Of a stretch of DNA of 64,000 nt, positions 44,163 to 54,000 are shown piece by piece; the stretch's first letter is position 1; every line of letters starts with the position of its first letter. The notes under the pieces are model-generated. The model did not search any database, was not told where the DNA came from, and saw nothing but the letters and a program-made list of their open reading frames with translations. Origin of the DNA: CAWCAW01 sp963793645 (lineage in GTDB: Bacteria > Actinomycetota > Acidimicrobiia > Acidimicrobiales > UBA8190). The position numbers were made by a program, and so were the translations under genes. Location: NCBI GenBank assembly GCA_963793645.1, contig CAWCAW010000004.1, positions 434,001 to 498,000 on the forward strand. The letters are read 5' to 3'.

Positions 44163-46376
44163 ATGGCGCGCCGCAACCCCCTGCTTCGAGCCACCTTGGC
44201 GGCCATCGCCGTATTGGTGGCTCTGGTGGCCATTCTCGGTGTGTGGCAAGTGGTGGCGGCCCGGGACTCCCAGCGCGCCCAGATCGTCGACGGCGAGCTC
44301 ACCGCCGCCCGGCTGGCCGCCAGCGCCGTGTCGAGCTCGGTGACCAGCCGCATGGAGACGCTCACCAACCTGGCCGGTCAAGCGGGGGCGGCCAACTTCA
44401 TCGCCACCAGCTCCCCGATGGTGATCGGGGCCACCGTGGGCGAGCTGCTGAAGCTGTATCCCGACTTTTCGAGCATGTCGATCGTCGAGGTGGGCGGCAC
44501 GGTTCTCGTCAGCGAGCCGGCGTGGCCCCCCGTGTCGGCGGTCACCGCGGCTCGCCGGCAGGCCTACGCACAAGCGATGCGTTCGGGCCATCCGTCGGCA
44601 TCCGAGGTCTTCGGTCAGCCGACGGGCGGACTGGCCATCGAGATCGCCGTGCCGGTGCGCCAAGCCGGGCAATTGGTGGGCATGATCGAAGCCTCGGTGC
44701 CGTCCTCTTCGTTGTCTTCGGCGGTGGGGGGCACCGCACTGCCCGGCGGCGGATCGCTCGTCGTCTATGACCGAGGCGGGCACGCCCTGACCGGGCCTAC
44801 GGTTTCCGACGGCACCTCTCCTTCATTCTCGAAGACCCCGACGCTGCGACGCGCCCTGAGCGGCCACGCCGGGACCAACTCGAGCCGGGTGCCGGGGTTC
44901 TCCGGCACCCGCCTGGTCGCCTTCGCCCCGGTGCATTCGTTGGGCTGGGCCGTTGTCGTCGAGGACCCGTCGTCCGCGCTCAACGAACCGGTGGCCGGGC
45001 TCACCGGCCGGCTGGCCGGCATCACCGCCATCGTGGTCATCATCGCCCTGGGTGCGGCCGTATTGCTGTGGCGCGTCATGCGCCAACTGGCCCGCCAGCG
45101 TGACGAGGCCACCGCCTTGTTCGTCAGTGTGGGCGAGGGCGTGGCCACCGTCGACGCCGACGGCACGGTGCTCAAGATCAACCCCGCCTTGGAACGCCTG
45201 GCCGGAAAACGCGGCGCGGACGTCGAACACCGACCGTGGGCATCGGCCTTCGTCCTCTTCGACGAGCGGGGCGTGGCCATGGCGTGGGCGGACACCGCGG
45301 TGGCGCAGGCCTTGGCCCAACGCCACGTCGTCGCCAGCCGCGGCTACTCGCTCACCTTGGAGACCGCCGGCGGCCGGCGCCTACCCGTGGCGGTCACCGC
45401 CGCCCCACTGGTCGTGGACCCCGGCACGCGCAGCGGAGCGGTGGTGGTCGTGCGCGACGTGTCCAACGAGCGCGAGGTCGATCAACTCAAGTCGTCGCTG
45501 GTGTCCACCGTGTCCCACGAGCTGCGCACCCCCCTCACGTTGATCCAAGGGTTCTCCGAGCTGCTGCTGGCCCGCACCGATCTGGGCAAGGACCAGGCCC
45601 AGGTGGCCCTCAACGAGATCCACCTCTCCTCCCAGCGCCTGGGCCGCCTCATCGACGACCTGCTGTCGGTGTCGCGCATCGAATCCGGGCGACTGACGGC
45701 GGATTTCGAGACCTTCGACGTGCCGGGCGTGGTGAGCGAGGTCCAGGCCGCCTTTGCGTCGGCCGCCGATCACCCGTTCACCACCGACATCGAGCCGCAG
45801 TTGGGGCGCGTGCTGGCCGATCGGGACAAGACCATTCAGGTCCTCACCAATCTGGTGTCCAACGCGGCGAAGTACTCGCCGGTGGGCTCGGAGGTACGCA
45901 TCGTGGCCCGCACGGTGGCGCAGCATGTGGAGGTCGACGTCATCGACCACGGCATCGGGATGACCGAAGCCGACACCGACGCCATCTTCGAGAAGTTCTC
46001 CCGCACCAACCGTCCCGAGGTGCGCAAGGTGGGCGGGACAGGCCTGGGCCTCTACATCACGAAGAACCTGGTGGAGATGCAGGGCGGTCAGTTGTGGCTG
46101 CGCAGCCGACCCGGTGAAGGCAGCACGTTCACCTTTACCTTGCCATTGGCCGGCGCCGCGGGGCGCAGCGACGTGACGGGGCACAGCGACGTGACGGGGC
46201 ACAGCAGCCTGACGGGCCACAACAGCCTGACGGGCCACAACAGCCTTACGGGGCACGGCGGCGCGGCGGGGCACAAGAGCGTGCCCGGCCCTCTGGAGCC
46301 CCACCAACCGGGCGCGCCGACCAAGATATCGGTGGGAGCTCCGCCAGACGGTGCGGCGCCGTCCTCACCCCTCTGA
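44163..46376 (+). CDS. PAS-containing sensor histidine kinase
   Basis: 737 residues from ATG 44163. TM1 (LAAIAVLVALVAILGVWQVV), a large extracytoplasmic Cache-like region (about 35-275), TM2 (AGITAIVVIIALGAAVLLW), a PAS-like domain (FVSVGEGVATVDADGTVLKI), then LVSTVSHELRTPLTLIQGFS (H-box), QVLTNLVSNAAKYSPVG (N-box) and VGGTGLGLYITKNLVEMQGG. This is the WalK/PhoR type. After the ATPase domain come seven hexapeptide repeats (TGHNSL-like), which are not part of the family. The following receiver gene is the probable partner. Confidence 0.88.
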   Translation: MARRNPLLRATLAAIAVLVALVAILGVWQVVAARDSQRAQIVDGELTAARLAASAVSSSVTSRMETLTNLAGQAGAANFIATSSPMVIGATVGELLKLYPDFSSMSIVEVGGTVLVSEPAWPPVSAVTAARRQAYAQAMRSGHPSASEVFGQPTGGLAIEIAVPVRQAGQLVGMIEASVPSSSLSSAVGGTALPGGGSLVVYDRGGHALTGPTVSDGTSPSFSKTPTLRRALSGHAGTNSSRVPGFSGTRLVAFAPVHSLGWAVVVEDPSSALNEPVAGLTGRLAGITAIVVIIALGAAVLLWRVMRQLARQRDEATALFVSVGEGVATVDADGTVLKINPALERLAGKRGADVEHRPWASAFVLFDERGVAMAWADTAVAQALAQRHVVASRGYSLTLETAGGRRLPVAVTAAPLVVDPGTRSGAVVVVRDVSNEREVDQLKSSLVSTVSHELRTPLTLIQGFSELLLARTDLGKDQAQVALNEIHLSSQRLGRLIDDLLSVSRIESGRLTADFETFDVPGVVSEVQAAFASAADHPFTTDIEPQLGRVLADRDKTIQVLTNLVSNAAKYSPVGSEVRIVARTVAQHVEVDVIDHGIGMTEADTDAIFEKFSRTNRPEVRKVGGTGLGLYITKNLVEMQGGQLWLRSRPGEGSTFTFTLPLAGAAGRSDVTGHSDVTGHSSLTGHNSLTGHNSLTGHGGAAGHKSVPGPLEPHQPGAPTKISVGAPPDGAAPSSPL
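46164..46289 (+). repeat. Seven 18-bp repeats at the kinase C-terminus
   Basis: Seven in-frame 18-base units encode RSDVTG, HSDVTG, HSSLTG, HNSLTG, HNSLTG, HGGAAG and HKSVPG. The middle copies are nearly identical and the ends decay, typical of slipped-strand expansion. The segment lies after the last kinase motif, so it probably forms a flexible tail. Confidence 0.9.
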
Positions 46377-46395
46377 CGGCAACAGGAGGACACAG

Positions 46396-46767
46396 ATGCG
46401 AAAGCTGTTGATCGTCGACGATGAGGACGGCGTGCGCTCGCTCGTCAAGATGACCCTCGAGAGCAGCAACTACGAGATCCTCGAAGCCCGCGACGGGGAC
46501 GAGGCCATGGCGCTCGTCCATCATCAGCATCCCGATCTCGTCCTGCTCGACGTCATGCTGCCCGACTCCTCGGGCATCGACATCTGCCGCATCATCAAGT
46601 CCAACCCCGAGTCGGCCGCCACCACGGTGGTCATGCTGACGGCCAAGGCACAAGGGTCCGATCTCGAGGAGGCCGAGGCGGCCGGGGCCGACGGGTATTT
46701 CACCAAGCCCTTTTCTCCGGTGGCGCTGTTGCACAGGGTGGAACGGATCTTCGGCGTGACGATATGA
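46396..46767 (+). CDS. Response regulator, receiver domain only
   Basis: 123 residues; AGGAGGA precedes ATG 46396. MRKLLIVDDEDGVRSLVKMT gives the acidic pocket (DDE), DLVLLDVMLPDSSG the phosphorylated Asp, VVMLTAKAQG the conserved Thr, and GYFTKPFSPVALLHRV the Lys. No output domain, so it acts as a CheY-like single-domain regulator or relay, most likely for the kinase 20 bases upstream. ATGA overlap with the next receiver gene. Confidence 0.9.
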   Translation: MRKLLIVDDEDGVRSLVKMTLESSNYEILEARDGDEAMALVHHQHPDLVLLDVMLPDSSGIDICRIIKSNPESAATTVVMLTAKAQGSDLEEAEAAGADGYFTKPFSPVALLHRVERIFGVTI

Positions 46768-47133
46768 GCGCGCCGGGCGGTCGGGTCCTGGTGGTGGACG
46801 ACGAACCTGCCATCGGTCCGCTGGTGTCGATGTGCCTCGACGCCATGGCGGTCGAAGTGGTGCAAGCCAACGGGCTCAACGACGCCATCGACGTGTTGCG
46901 TAGTGGTGGCGTCGCTCTGGTGTTGTTGGACCTCGCGCTCGGGCCCGAGGACGGGCTCGAGATCCTCCCCAAGCTGCGCGCCGAGCCGGGTCTCACCGGA
47001 GTTCCCGTGATCGCCTTCAGCCGCGCATGACAGCCGTCGCGAGGAAGCGCTGCAACGCGGCGTCGACTCTTTTTTGGGACGCCCCTTCGCCACGGCCGCC
47101 CTGCAGGCCACCGTCCGTCGCTACCTTCTTTGA
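46764..47133 (+). CDS. Response regulator receiver domain, frameshifted near its end
   Basis: ATG 46764 overlaps the previous stop. RVLVVDDEPAIGPLVSMCLD, VALVLLDLALGPEDGLEILP and VPVIAFS show a receiver domain. The apparent stop at 47028-47030 truncates it to 88 residues, but the next frame continues AHDSRREEALQRGVDSFLGR and PFATAALQATVRRYLL to TGA 47131, exactly the missing final helices. One indel near 47020 explains this. The intact protein would have about 122 residues. Confidence 0.75.
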
Positions 47134-47155
47134 GCGCCGGTTCGCTCCCTGTCGC

Positions 47156-47746
47156 ATGCCTTCCAAACCCAAAAATCCGGCGTCGGTCGCGGCTCTGCTC
47201 CTGACGCCCGGCGCCAGCGCCGGACGCAACCAACCGGCCCTGGTCGCCATCGACGACGCTGTGGGCCCCACCGGTATACGCGTGGAGCGCATCGACTTCC
47301 CCTATGTGCTCGCCGGCCGGCGGGCTCCGGATCGCCCGCCGGTGCTCATCGGCACCATCGTCAACGCCGCCGATGGGCTGGCCGCCGAGCTCGGGGTGGA
47401 GGCACAACGCATCGCCCTGGGGGGCCGGTCCATGGGCGGGCGCATGTGCTCCATGGCCGTGGCCGGTGGCTTGGGCGCGGCCGCCCTCGTTCTCGTCAGC
47501 TATCCCTTGCACCCGCCGGGGCGGCCGGAGCGCCCTCGCACCGAGCACCTGGGCGCCCTCGACCTGCCGTGCCTGTTCGTGTCGGGCACCCGGGACGCCT
47601 TTGGCACCCCCCAAGAGCTCGAAACCGCCACCGCTGGTATTCCGGGACCGGTGACCCACGTATGGATCGAGGGGGCCGACCACGGCCTGCGAAAGCACGA
47701 TGACACCGTGGCCGCCGCGGTCCGAGATTGGCTGGTCTGTGTCTAA
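47156..47746 (+). CDS. Alpha/beta hydrolase (KANL3/Tex30-like)
   Basis: 196 residues from ATG 47156; a longer frame from 47027 overlaps the tail of the receiver gene. VAALLLTPGASAGRNQPALV starts the fold, LGGRSMGGRMCSMAVAGG carries the nucleophile Ser (G-x-S-M-G), LPCLFVSGTRDAFGTPQELE the acid Asp, and IEGADHGLRK the catalytic His. The triad is complete. The small alpha/beta hydrolases of this group have unclear substrates (esterase-like). Confidence 0.8.
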   Translation: MPSKPKNPASVAALLLTPGASAGRNQPALVAIDDAVGPTGIRVERIDFPYVLAGRRAPDRPPVLIGTIVNAADGLAAELGVEAQRIALGGRSMGGRMCSMAVAGGLGAAALVLVSYPLHPPGRPERPRTEHLGALDLPCLFVSGTRDAFGTPQELETATAGIPGPVTHVWIEGADHGLRKHDDTVAAAVRDWLVCV

Positions 47747-47788
47747 CGGCCACTGAAGCCAGGCCTCCCACCTGCCGATACTTCCTCA

Positions 47789-48913
47789 ATGACCACGGCA
47801 GTCACCCCTGCCTCACCCACAACTTGCACAACACCAGGCGGCCGGCGGCCGTGGGGAGCCAGGTTCCGGCTGGGCCGGTTCGGCGGATTGGGCCGGTTCG
47901 GCAAGGTCGTGGTGGGAAGCGCCATCGCCGTCACCGCGATCGCGGTGAGTGCGGGAACAGCCGCGGCGACGACGGTCACCGTCCAGCCCGGCGACGACCT
48001 CTTCACCATCGCCTCCCACTACGGCACCACGGTGTCGGCGTTGGAGGCGGCCAACGGCATCACCAACCCCAACCTGGTCTACGCCGGGGCCGTGTTGCAG
48101 ATCCCCGGATCGCCGGGAGCGCCGGCGCCGGCCACCAAGGTGACGCTGCAACCGGGCGACACCTTGATCCAGCTCGCCTCGCAGTACAACACCACCGTGG
48201 CCGTCCTCGAAGCGGCCAACGGCATCGCCAACCCCAACTTGGTCTACGCCGGGGCCGTTGTGCAGATCCCCGCTGGCGCGCCGGCCCCCGCGGCAGCCAG
48301 CGCCCCCGCCGTCCCCACCACGGTGGTCGTGGCCGTGGGTCAGACCTTGACGTCGATCGCGGCCACCTACAACACCACGGTGGCGGACCTGGTGTCGGAG
48401 AACGACATCACCAATCCCAACTTCGTGACGGCGGGCACGCTGTTGCGCCTGCCGTCCACATGGGTGCTGGCCGACTACGGCTGGCCCAGCGCATTGGTGA
48501 ACGATCCGGCCGCCTTGGCGCTGGTTCCCGATTTCATGTCCGCCGCCAAGACGTACAACGTGCCGCTCAGTCTCCTCGAGGCGATGTGTTGGTGGGAGTC
48601 GGGTTGGCAGGCCACGGTGACCTCTCCCACCGGTGCGGTGGGCGAATGTCAGCTCGAGCCGTACACCACCGCATTCGTCAACAGCTCGCTGCTCAACGGC
48701 GCCAACCTGAACCCGCTCGTTCCGGCGCAGAACATCGAGTTGGCGGCCGCGTTTCTCGGCGACCTTCTCTCCAAGACCAATGACAACGAACACCTGGCTC
48801 TGGCCGGCTACTACCAGGGCCTGCTGTCGGTCCAGCAAAGCGGCATGCTGCCCTCTACCCAGACCTACGTCCAAGGCATTCTCGGGTATTCGGCCATCTT
48901 CGCCGCCGGCTGA
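47789..48913 (+). CDS. Secreted LysM / lytic transglycosylase-like protein
   Basis: 374 residues. A basic N-terminus leads to a signal helix (VVVGSAIAVTAIAVSAGTAA). Three LysM modules follow: VTVQPGDDLFTIASHYGTTV, VTLQPGDTLIQLASQYNTTV and VVVAVGQTLTSIAATYNTTV, with the linkers GSPGAPAPATK and AGAPAPAAASAPAVP. The C-terminal domain has SLLEAMCWWESGWQATVTSP and TGAVGECQLEPYTTAFVN, the E-S-G-W and G-x-Q motifs of SLT-type transglycosylases, with the catalytic Glu. It should bind and cut peptidoglycan outside the cell. Confidence 0.88.
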   Translation: MTTAVTPASPTTCTTPGGRRPWGARFRLGRFGGLGRFGKVVVGSAIAVTAIAVSAGTAAATTVTVQPGDDLFTIASHYGTTVSALEAANGITNPNLVYAGAVLQIPGSPGAPAPATKVTLQPGDTLIQLASQYNTTVAVLEAANGIANPNLVYAGAVVQIPAGAPAPAAASAPAVPTTVVVAVGQTLTSIAATYNTTVADLVSENDITNPNFVTAGTLLRLPSTWVLADYGWPSALVNDPAALALVPDFMSAAKTYNVPLSLLEAMCWWESGWQATVTSPTGAVGECQLEPYTTAFVNSSLLNGANLNPLVPAQNIELAAAFLGDLLSKTNDNEHLALAGYYQGLLSVQQSGMLPSTQTYVQGILGYSAIFAAG

Positions 48914-48981
48914 GGCACCGGCTCGGCCCTGGGGCGTGCCTCGAATCGCACGGCGCCCCCCGGACGTGCCAGCATGCGGCG

Positions 48982-49665
48982 GTGCGGGTCAGGCGAAGTT
49001 TCGCCTTTTTGGACCTCTCGGGGTTCACCACGCTCACCGCCACCGAAGGCGACGAGCGGGCAGTGTCGGTCCTGACCGTCTTTCGCTCCACCTTGCGCGA
49101 TATCTGCTCGCGCCGTGGTGTGCGCATCGCCAAATGGCTCGGTGACGGCGCCATGTTGGTCGGCGTGGATTGCTCGACATTGCTGGCCGCCATATTGGAG
49201 ATGCAGTGGAGAGGCCCTCACCAGTCGGTCCCCATGGCCGTTCGCTGCGGCGTGACCATGGGCCCGGTGATCCTGCTCGAGGGAGACGATTACATCGGCC
49301 ATAGCGTGAACCTGGCCGCCCGCCTCTGCGACGCCGCGCCGGACCACGAGGTCCTCGCCGACGCCGCTGTCCTCCCCTTCTTGCCCCCGTGGGGGGCGGC
49401 CCTGGGCTCCGATGACGTCATGGTGCGGGGCCTGGCCGAGTCGTTGTCGGTGACTCGGCTCGGACTGCTCCGCGTCGGTGCCGACGCCGTCGCCGATCCC
49501 GTGTGCGGCATCCCCTTGACGCCGGCCAGCGCGCTGTACTCGCGCCCGGCCACCCCCGGCGCGCCGGAGCCGTTGCTGTTCTGCGCGGAAAGCTGTCTCG
49601 ACACGTGGCAGCGCCGGCCCGTCGCCGACGCGCCCGTAGCGGCCTCGAAGATGTCCACCACGTAA
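48982..49665 (+). CDS. Class III nucleotide cyclase domain with YHS/TRASH-like tail
   Basis: 227 residues from GTG 48982. FAFLDLSGFTTLTATEGDE has the first metal Asp, KWLGDGAMLVG the second, and GVTMGPVILLEGDDYIGHSV NLAAR the late catalytic motif region. Residues about 165-215 read DPVCGIPLTPASALYSRP and FCAESCLDTWQ, like a YHS/TRASH metal-sensing domain with its Cys set. Cyclase plus YHS in one small protein is uncommon. It may make cAMP in response to metal or redox state; that is inference. Confidence 0.7.
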   Translation: MRVRRSFAFLDLSGFTTLTATEGDERAVSVLTVFRSTLRDICSRRGVRIAKWLGDGAMLVGVDCSTLLAAILEMQWRGPHQSVPMAVRCGVTMGPVILLEGDDYIGHSVNLAARLCDAAPDHEVLADAAVLPFLPPWGAALGSDDVMVRGLAESLSVTRLGLLRVGADAVADPVCGIPLTPASALYSRPATPGAPEPLLFCAESCLDTWQRRPVADAPVAASKMSTT

Positions 49666-49693
49666 ACCGATCCGCCGACACGAAGGAGCCACT

Positions 49694-50191
49694 ATGCCAA
49701 CGGCCAAAGCCCGCGCCAATGCCGAGCTCGCCCAGAATGCGTTCGACGCCGTGAACAAACGGGACCTCGAAACACTCATTGCCTTCGACGCCCCCGACAT
49801 CGTCGAGAACGTGCTCCCCACCGGCACCCTGTACGGCCGCGACGCCGTGCGTCAGTACTTCGTGGAGCTCTTTGCCGCCATGCCCGACGCCGCCTTGACG
49901 GTGGAGCGCATCGTCAGCGACGACACCACCGCGGTGGTCCAATGGCACCTGCAAGGCACCTTTTCGGGGGCCGCCTACCAGGGCATCGAGCCCACCGGCA
50001 AAGACATGAGCTTTCGGGGCGTCGACGCCATGGAGATCCAACACGGTCTCATCCAACGCAACACCATCTACTACGACGGTCTCGACGTGGCCCGGCAAAT
50101 GGGGCTCCTGCCCCGCAAGGATTCCTCCGCCGACAAGACGTTGATGCAGGCGTTCAACGCCTTCACCAAGATCCGGCGCCGCCTGGGCTGA
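49694..50191 (+). CDS. SnoaL-like polyketide cyclase-family protein
   Basis: 165 residues. AELAQNAFDAVNKRDLETLI and AFDAPDIVENVLPTGTLYGR, then YFVELFAAMPDAALTVERIV, VVQWHLQGTFSGAAYQGIEP and FRGVDAMEIQHGLIQRNTIY form the NTF2-like/SnoaL fold. Such proteins are small-molecule isomerases, cyclases or binders; a substrate cannot be assigned. It lies 28 bases after the cyclase gene and converges with the LLM oxidoreductase. Confidence 0.8.
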   Translation: MPTAKARANAELAQNAFDAVNKRDLETLIAFDAPDIVENVLPTGTLYGRDAVRQYFVELFAAMPDAALTVERIVSDDTTAVVQWHLQGTFSGAAYQGIEPTGKDMSFRGVDAMEIQHGLIQRNTIYYDGLDVARQMGLLPRKDSSADKTLMQAFNAFTKIRRRLG

Positions 50192-50228
50192 CACTCCCGG
50201 GCGCCCGGGGCTGCGCCTGGTCGGCGGC

Positions 50229-51074
50229 TCAGGAACCGGGAAGGAAGCGGACGTAGTCGTCGAGGGTGCGCAGCATGGCCGATGCCGGGCCCGACGGCAC
50301 CCGCAGCACGACCTCGGTGCACCCGACCTCGTCGTAATGCTCGAGCTTGCCGGCATCGGGAATGGTGCCGAAGGGCACCACGTGCAATGAGTCGGGGTCA
50401 CGCCCCGCCTCGGACATCGCCTGGCGTAGGGCGGCGCGGGCGTCACCCACTCCCCTCCCCCCGATGGGCATCCATCCGTCGCCATACTCGGCCACCGCCT
50501 GATACAGCGCGGGTCCCGGCGCCGCCCCGACCAGCACGCGCACGCGGGGGCGTTGCACGGGCTTGGGCCACGAGTAACTGGGCGGGAGCTCCACGTACTC
50601 GCCGTGGAACTCGGCTTCGTCGTGTTGCCAGAGCGCCTCCATGCACAGGACCTTCTCCCGGGCCACCTGTCGGCGACGGGTGAAGTCCACACCGTGGTCG
50701 GCCGCCTCCAGAGGGTTCCACCCGAAACCGACGCCCAACACGACGCGTCCGCCGGCCAGCTGGTCGAGGGTGGCCACCTGTTTGGCCAACACGATGGGAT
50801 CGTGCTGCGCCACCAGACACACGCCGGTGCCAAGAAGGATGCGATCGGTCACCGCGGCAGCAGCCGCCAAGGCCACGAACGGATCGAGACTGTGGCGATA
50901 TTCACCGATGTCGACGCCTTCGACCAGGCTCGGCGGAGTGGCGAGGGCCACAGGCATGTGGGTGTGCTCGGGAAGGTACAACGAGTCGTAGCCGCGCTCC
51001 TCGACGGCGGCCGCCAAAGTGTGCGGCGCCATACTCGTCTCGGTCAAAAACGACGTGATGCCGATGCGCATCAC
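50229..51074 (-). CDS. LLM class F420-dependent oxidoreductase
   Basis: 281 residues (MRIGITSFLTETSMAPHTLA). Key stretches: VEERGYDSLYLPEHTHMPVA, DPFVALAAAAAVTDRILLGT, CLVAQHDPIVLAKQVATLDQ, GGRVVLGVGFGWNPLEAADH and VRVLVGAAPG. This is the luciferase-like TIM barrel of F420-dependent enzymes common in actinobacteria. Substrate unknown. Its start overlaps the end of the cyclase-AAA gene (GTGATG), so the two are co-transcribed. Confidence 0.85.
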   Translation of the reverse strand: MMRIGITSFLTETSMAPHTLAAAVEERGYDSLYLPEHTHMPVALATPPSLVEGVDIGEYRHSLDPFVALAAAAAVTDRILLGTGVCLVAQHDPIVLAKQVATLDQLAGGRVVLGVGFGWNPLEAADHGVDFTRRRQVAREKVLCMEALWQHDEAEFHGEYVELPPSYSWPKPVQRPRVRVLVGAAPGPALYQAVAEYGDGWMPIGGRGVGDARAALRQAMSEAGRDPDSLHVVPFGTIPDAGKLEHYDEVGCTEVVLRVPSGPASAMLRTLDDYVRFLPGS

Positions 51075-54000
51075 GGTGCGTCCCCAAGGGCGGCCGCCAT
51101 GTCGTCGGCGATTTTCACGTACCCATGCGAACCGATGCGCAGGGCCTCGTGGCGGGCCCGGGTGAAGATCCCGGCGGCCCGGGCTCGATCGTCAGGTGTA
51201 GCTCGGGTGGCCAGGGCCTCGCCGAGATTCAGGTAGCCGATAGGGAGCAACCCCGGTGCCTTGGTCTCGATGGTGGTCAGCGCGTCTTCGAGCAGCGCCA
51301 CCGCCTCGTCGAGCTCGCCGGTGAGCATCCTGCACACGCCGAGGTATGACTCGACCGGCGCCGCCATCGACAGCAGGTAGTTACTCCACATGCCGCGATA
51401 CGGCTCGAGCACCTCGGCGGCGTGGGCGGCGATGTCGCTGTCGCGCAAGGAGAGCGCCACTTCGGCGAACTGGGCCGGTCCCCAGATGGGAAAGGGCTCG
51501 TCGAGAAGCCCCTCGGGGCTCAGCCCCGACGACGCCAACAAGGCGCGGGCCTCGTCCACCTTTCCTTCAAAGGCGAGGAACTGCACCTGGCCCAGCCGCC
51601 ACGTGGGCAACCCGGAGAACTGCTCGGCCAAGTCGGCCACCTGTTCGGCGGTAGCGCCGGCCTCGCCGCGCAGCCGGCCTTCGGCCGAGGCCAAGGCTCC
51701 CCACCACATCCAGGCGTCGGGCTCACCGATGGATTCGCCCAACAAGGCACACTCGTCGTTGAGTTGGTGGGCCTCGTCGAGGCGGCCGTCGATGTGCAGG
51801 ACGCGCACCGAAAAGGCCATGGCCGTCCAGCGCAACGTGGGTGAGGCGTCTTTGGACAAAGCCACCATCTCGGCGGTGACGCGGCGCATGCCGTCCAGGT
51901 CGCCCAGGGTCATGAGCGCCGACGACCACCACAGCCGGGCCAGCAAGCGCAGGGCCGGATCGCCGCTGGCGTCGGCCAGGCCCACGGCTTCGATGCTGCG
52001 CGGCAGCGTGCGCTCGATGCGTCGGGTGCTGAACGAGGCGAAGCCGGTGCGCACCAGCACCCACGCCAACAGATCACGATCGCCGATGCCGCGGGCCATG
52101 GCTTCGGCCTCATCGGCCAGAGCGAGGCGTCGAGGGTGGTCCCCCGCGAAGGTGACCTCGCCGGCCAACAGCGCCAGGAGCCGGGCCCGATCGGCACTGG
52201 CGGCGGGCCCCACCGCGTCCAAGGCGGCCTCGATCAGGGCGATGCGCTCGAGGTCGACGTTGCCCACCACGCTCGACATGCCCCGGGAGTTGGCCACTAC
52301 CGAACGCACCAGCAGCGCCGTCTGGCCGGCGGCCAGGGCCCGGCGCGACGCATCGAGCAAGGTGTCGCGGAAGGCGGCATTGCCCTGATCGCGTTGAGAC
52401 TCTCCGAGCCCGCACAGCGCGGCAATGTGGGCGGCGCCGTGATCTTCAGTGGTGTCCTCGAGGAGCTCGAGGGCTTGGCGGAACCGGCTTTCGGCATCAG
52501 CCAGCGCACGCGCCGCCAGCGCCTGCTCTCCGGCCGCCAACACGTAGCCCAGGGCGCGTGCCATGTCATGCGCATCGGGCCCGGCTTCGACGAAGTGATA
52601 CGCCAGGGCCACGGCATCGTCCGATCCCATCTTGACCAGGGTGTCGGCCACACGGCGATGCACCCGACGCCGGCGGGTGGCTGACATCTCCTCGTACAGC
52701 GTGGCGCGCACCAGCGCATGGGAGAAGCAGTAGCGATCGGCCCCGGTCTCCTCGACCAGGCGGCCCAGGACGGCTTCGTCCAGCGCGTCGAGCAGGGCGC
52801 TTTCGGTGAGGTCACTCAGCAAGGCGAGGAGCTCGACGTCGAACTCGCGCCCGATCACCGAGCACAGCGCCAACACCTCGTTAGCCTCGACCGACAGGCG
52901 CGACAGGCGCCGGCCCACCACGTCGCGCACACCCTCGGGAACCGACAACGAGCCGGGGTTGACCACCACCCACCGGTCATCGCGACGGCGAATGGCGCCC
53001 GTCTCCACCAGGTGGCGGAGCACTTCGGTGACGAAGAAGGGATTGCCTTCCGTCTCGGTGTAGATGACGTGCGCCATGGCCAGGGCGTCGTCGTCGAGGG
53101 GGTGGCCGGCGGACTGGACGATGAAGGCCTCCACCTCGGCTTCCGACAGGCCGCGCAACGTGATGCGCTCGACGGCGGGCAGGCGGCGCAGCTCGGCCAT
53201 GGTGGCCGACAGCGGGTGCCTGCGGTCGATGTCGGTGTCGCGGTAGGTGCCGAGCACCAACAGCTGCACGTCCGGGCCCGCCGCGGTGGCGCTTCGCAGC
53301 ACGTGCAACAACATGAGCAGTGTCGGGCGCGTGGCCCAATGCAGGTCGTCGAGGACGAGCACGGTCTCGTGCCCGGTGGCGAGCTCCACCAACCACGACG
53401 CCACCGCCTCGAAGAGCTGGTGCTCTTCGGATCGCGGGTCCGACGACACCGGGGGCGGCAACGCCGGGACATGGGCGGCGAGATGTGGCACCAGGCGAAC
53501 GAGCTCGCCGGGCATGTGCCCGAGCACCAGATCGGCGGTGGCGTGGGTGTGGTCGTGCGCCTCGTCGTGGCCGTGGCTGTGGCCGGCGGCGGCGACCGCC
53601 GCTCCGACAGTGGTGACGCCCACTGTTTTCGTGGAGTGCGCCGCGTAGAAGTCGACGGCCTCGGCGAACGGTTGGTACGGGGCGGCCACGTCCTCGTCGC
53701 ATCGCCCGTAGAGAACCATGGCGCCATCGGCGTAGGCGGCCCGGGCCACCTCGGCGGCGGTACGTGTCTTGCCCACCCCGGGCTCGCCGGCCAGCAGCAC
53801 CGTGTGGGTGCCCCCGACGCCGACAGCGCGCCGGCGCTCGGCCAGATGCGCCCGCAGATCGGAGCGCCCGACATAACGCCTCGCCCCCATATCCAAAAGG
53901 CCGGGGAACGGGATCCCCGTCCCCCCACCTCGGCCCCATCTTCGGCCAATGGCTCCCAGCGCAGCCGGCACGTGGCGACCGGATCGGGAAGGCCTCTGAG

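Noticed and set aside
42632..44368. 578-residue open frame on the - strand
   Set aside because: Antisense shadow of the HD-GYP gene, which has complete motifs.
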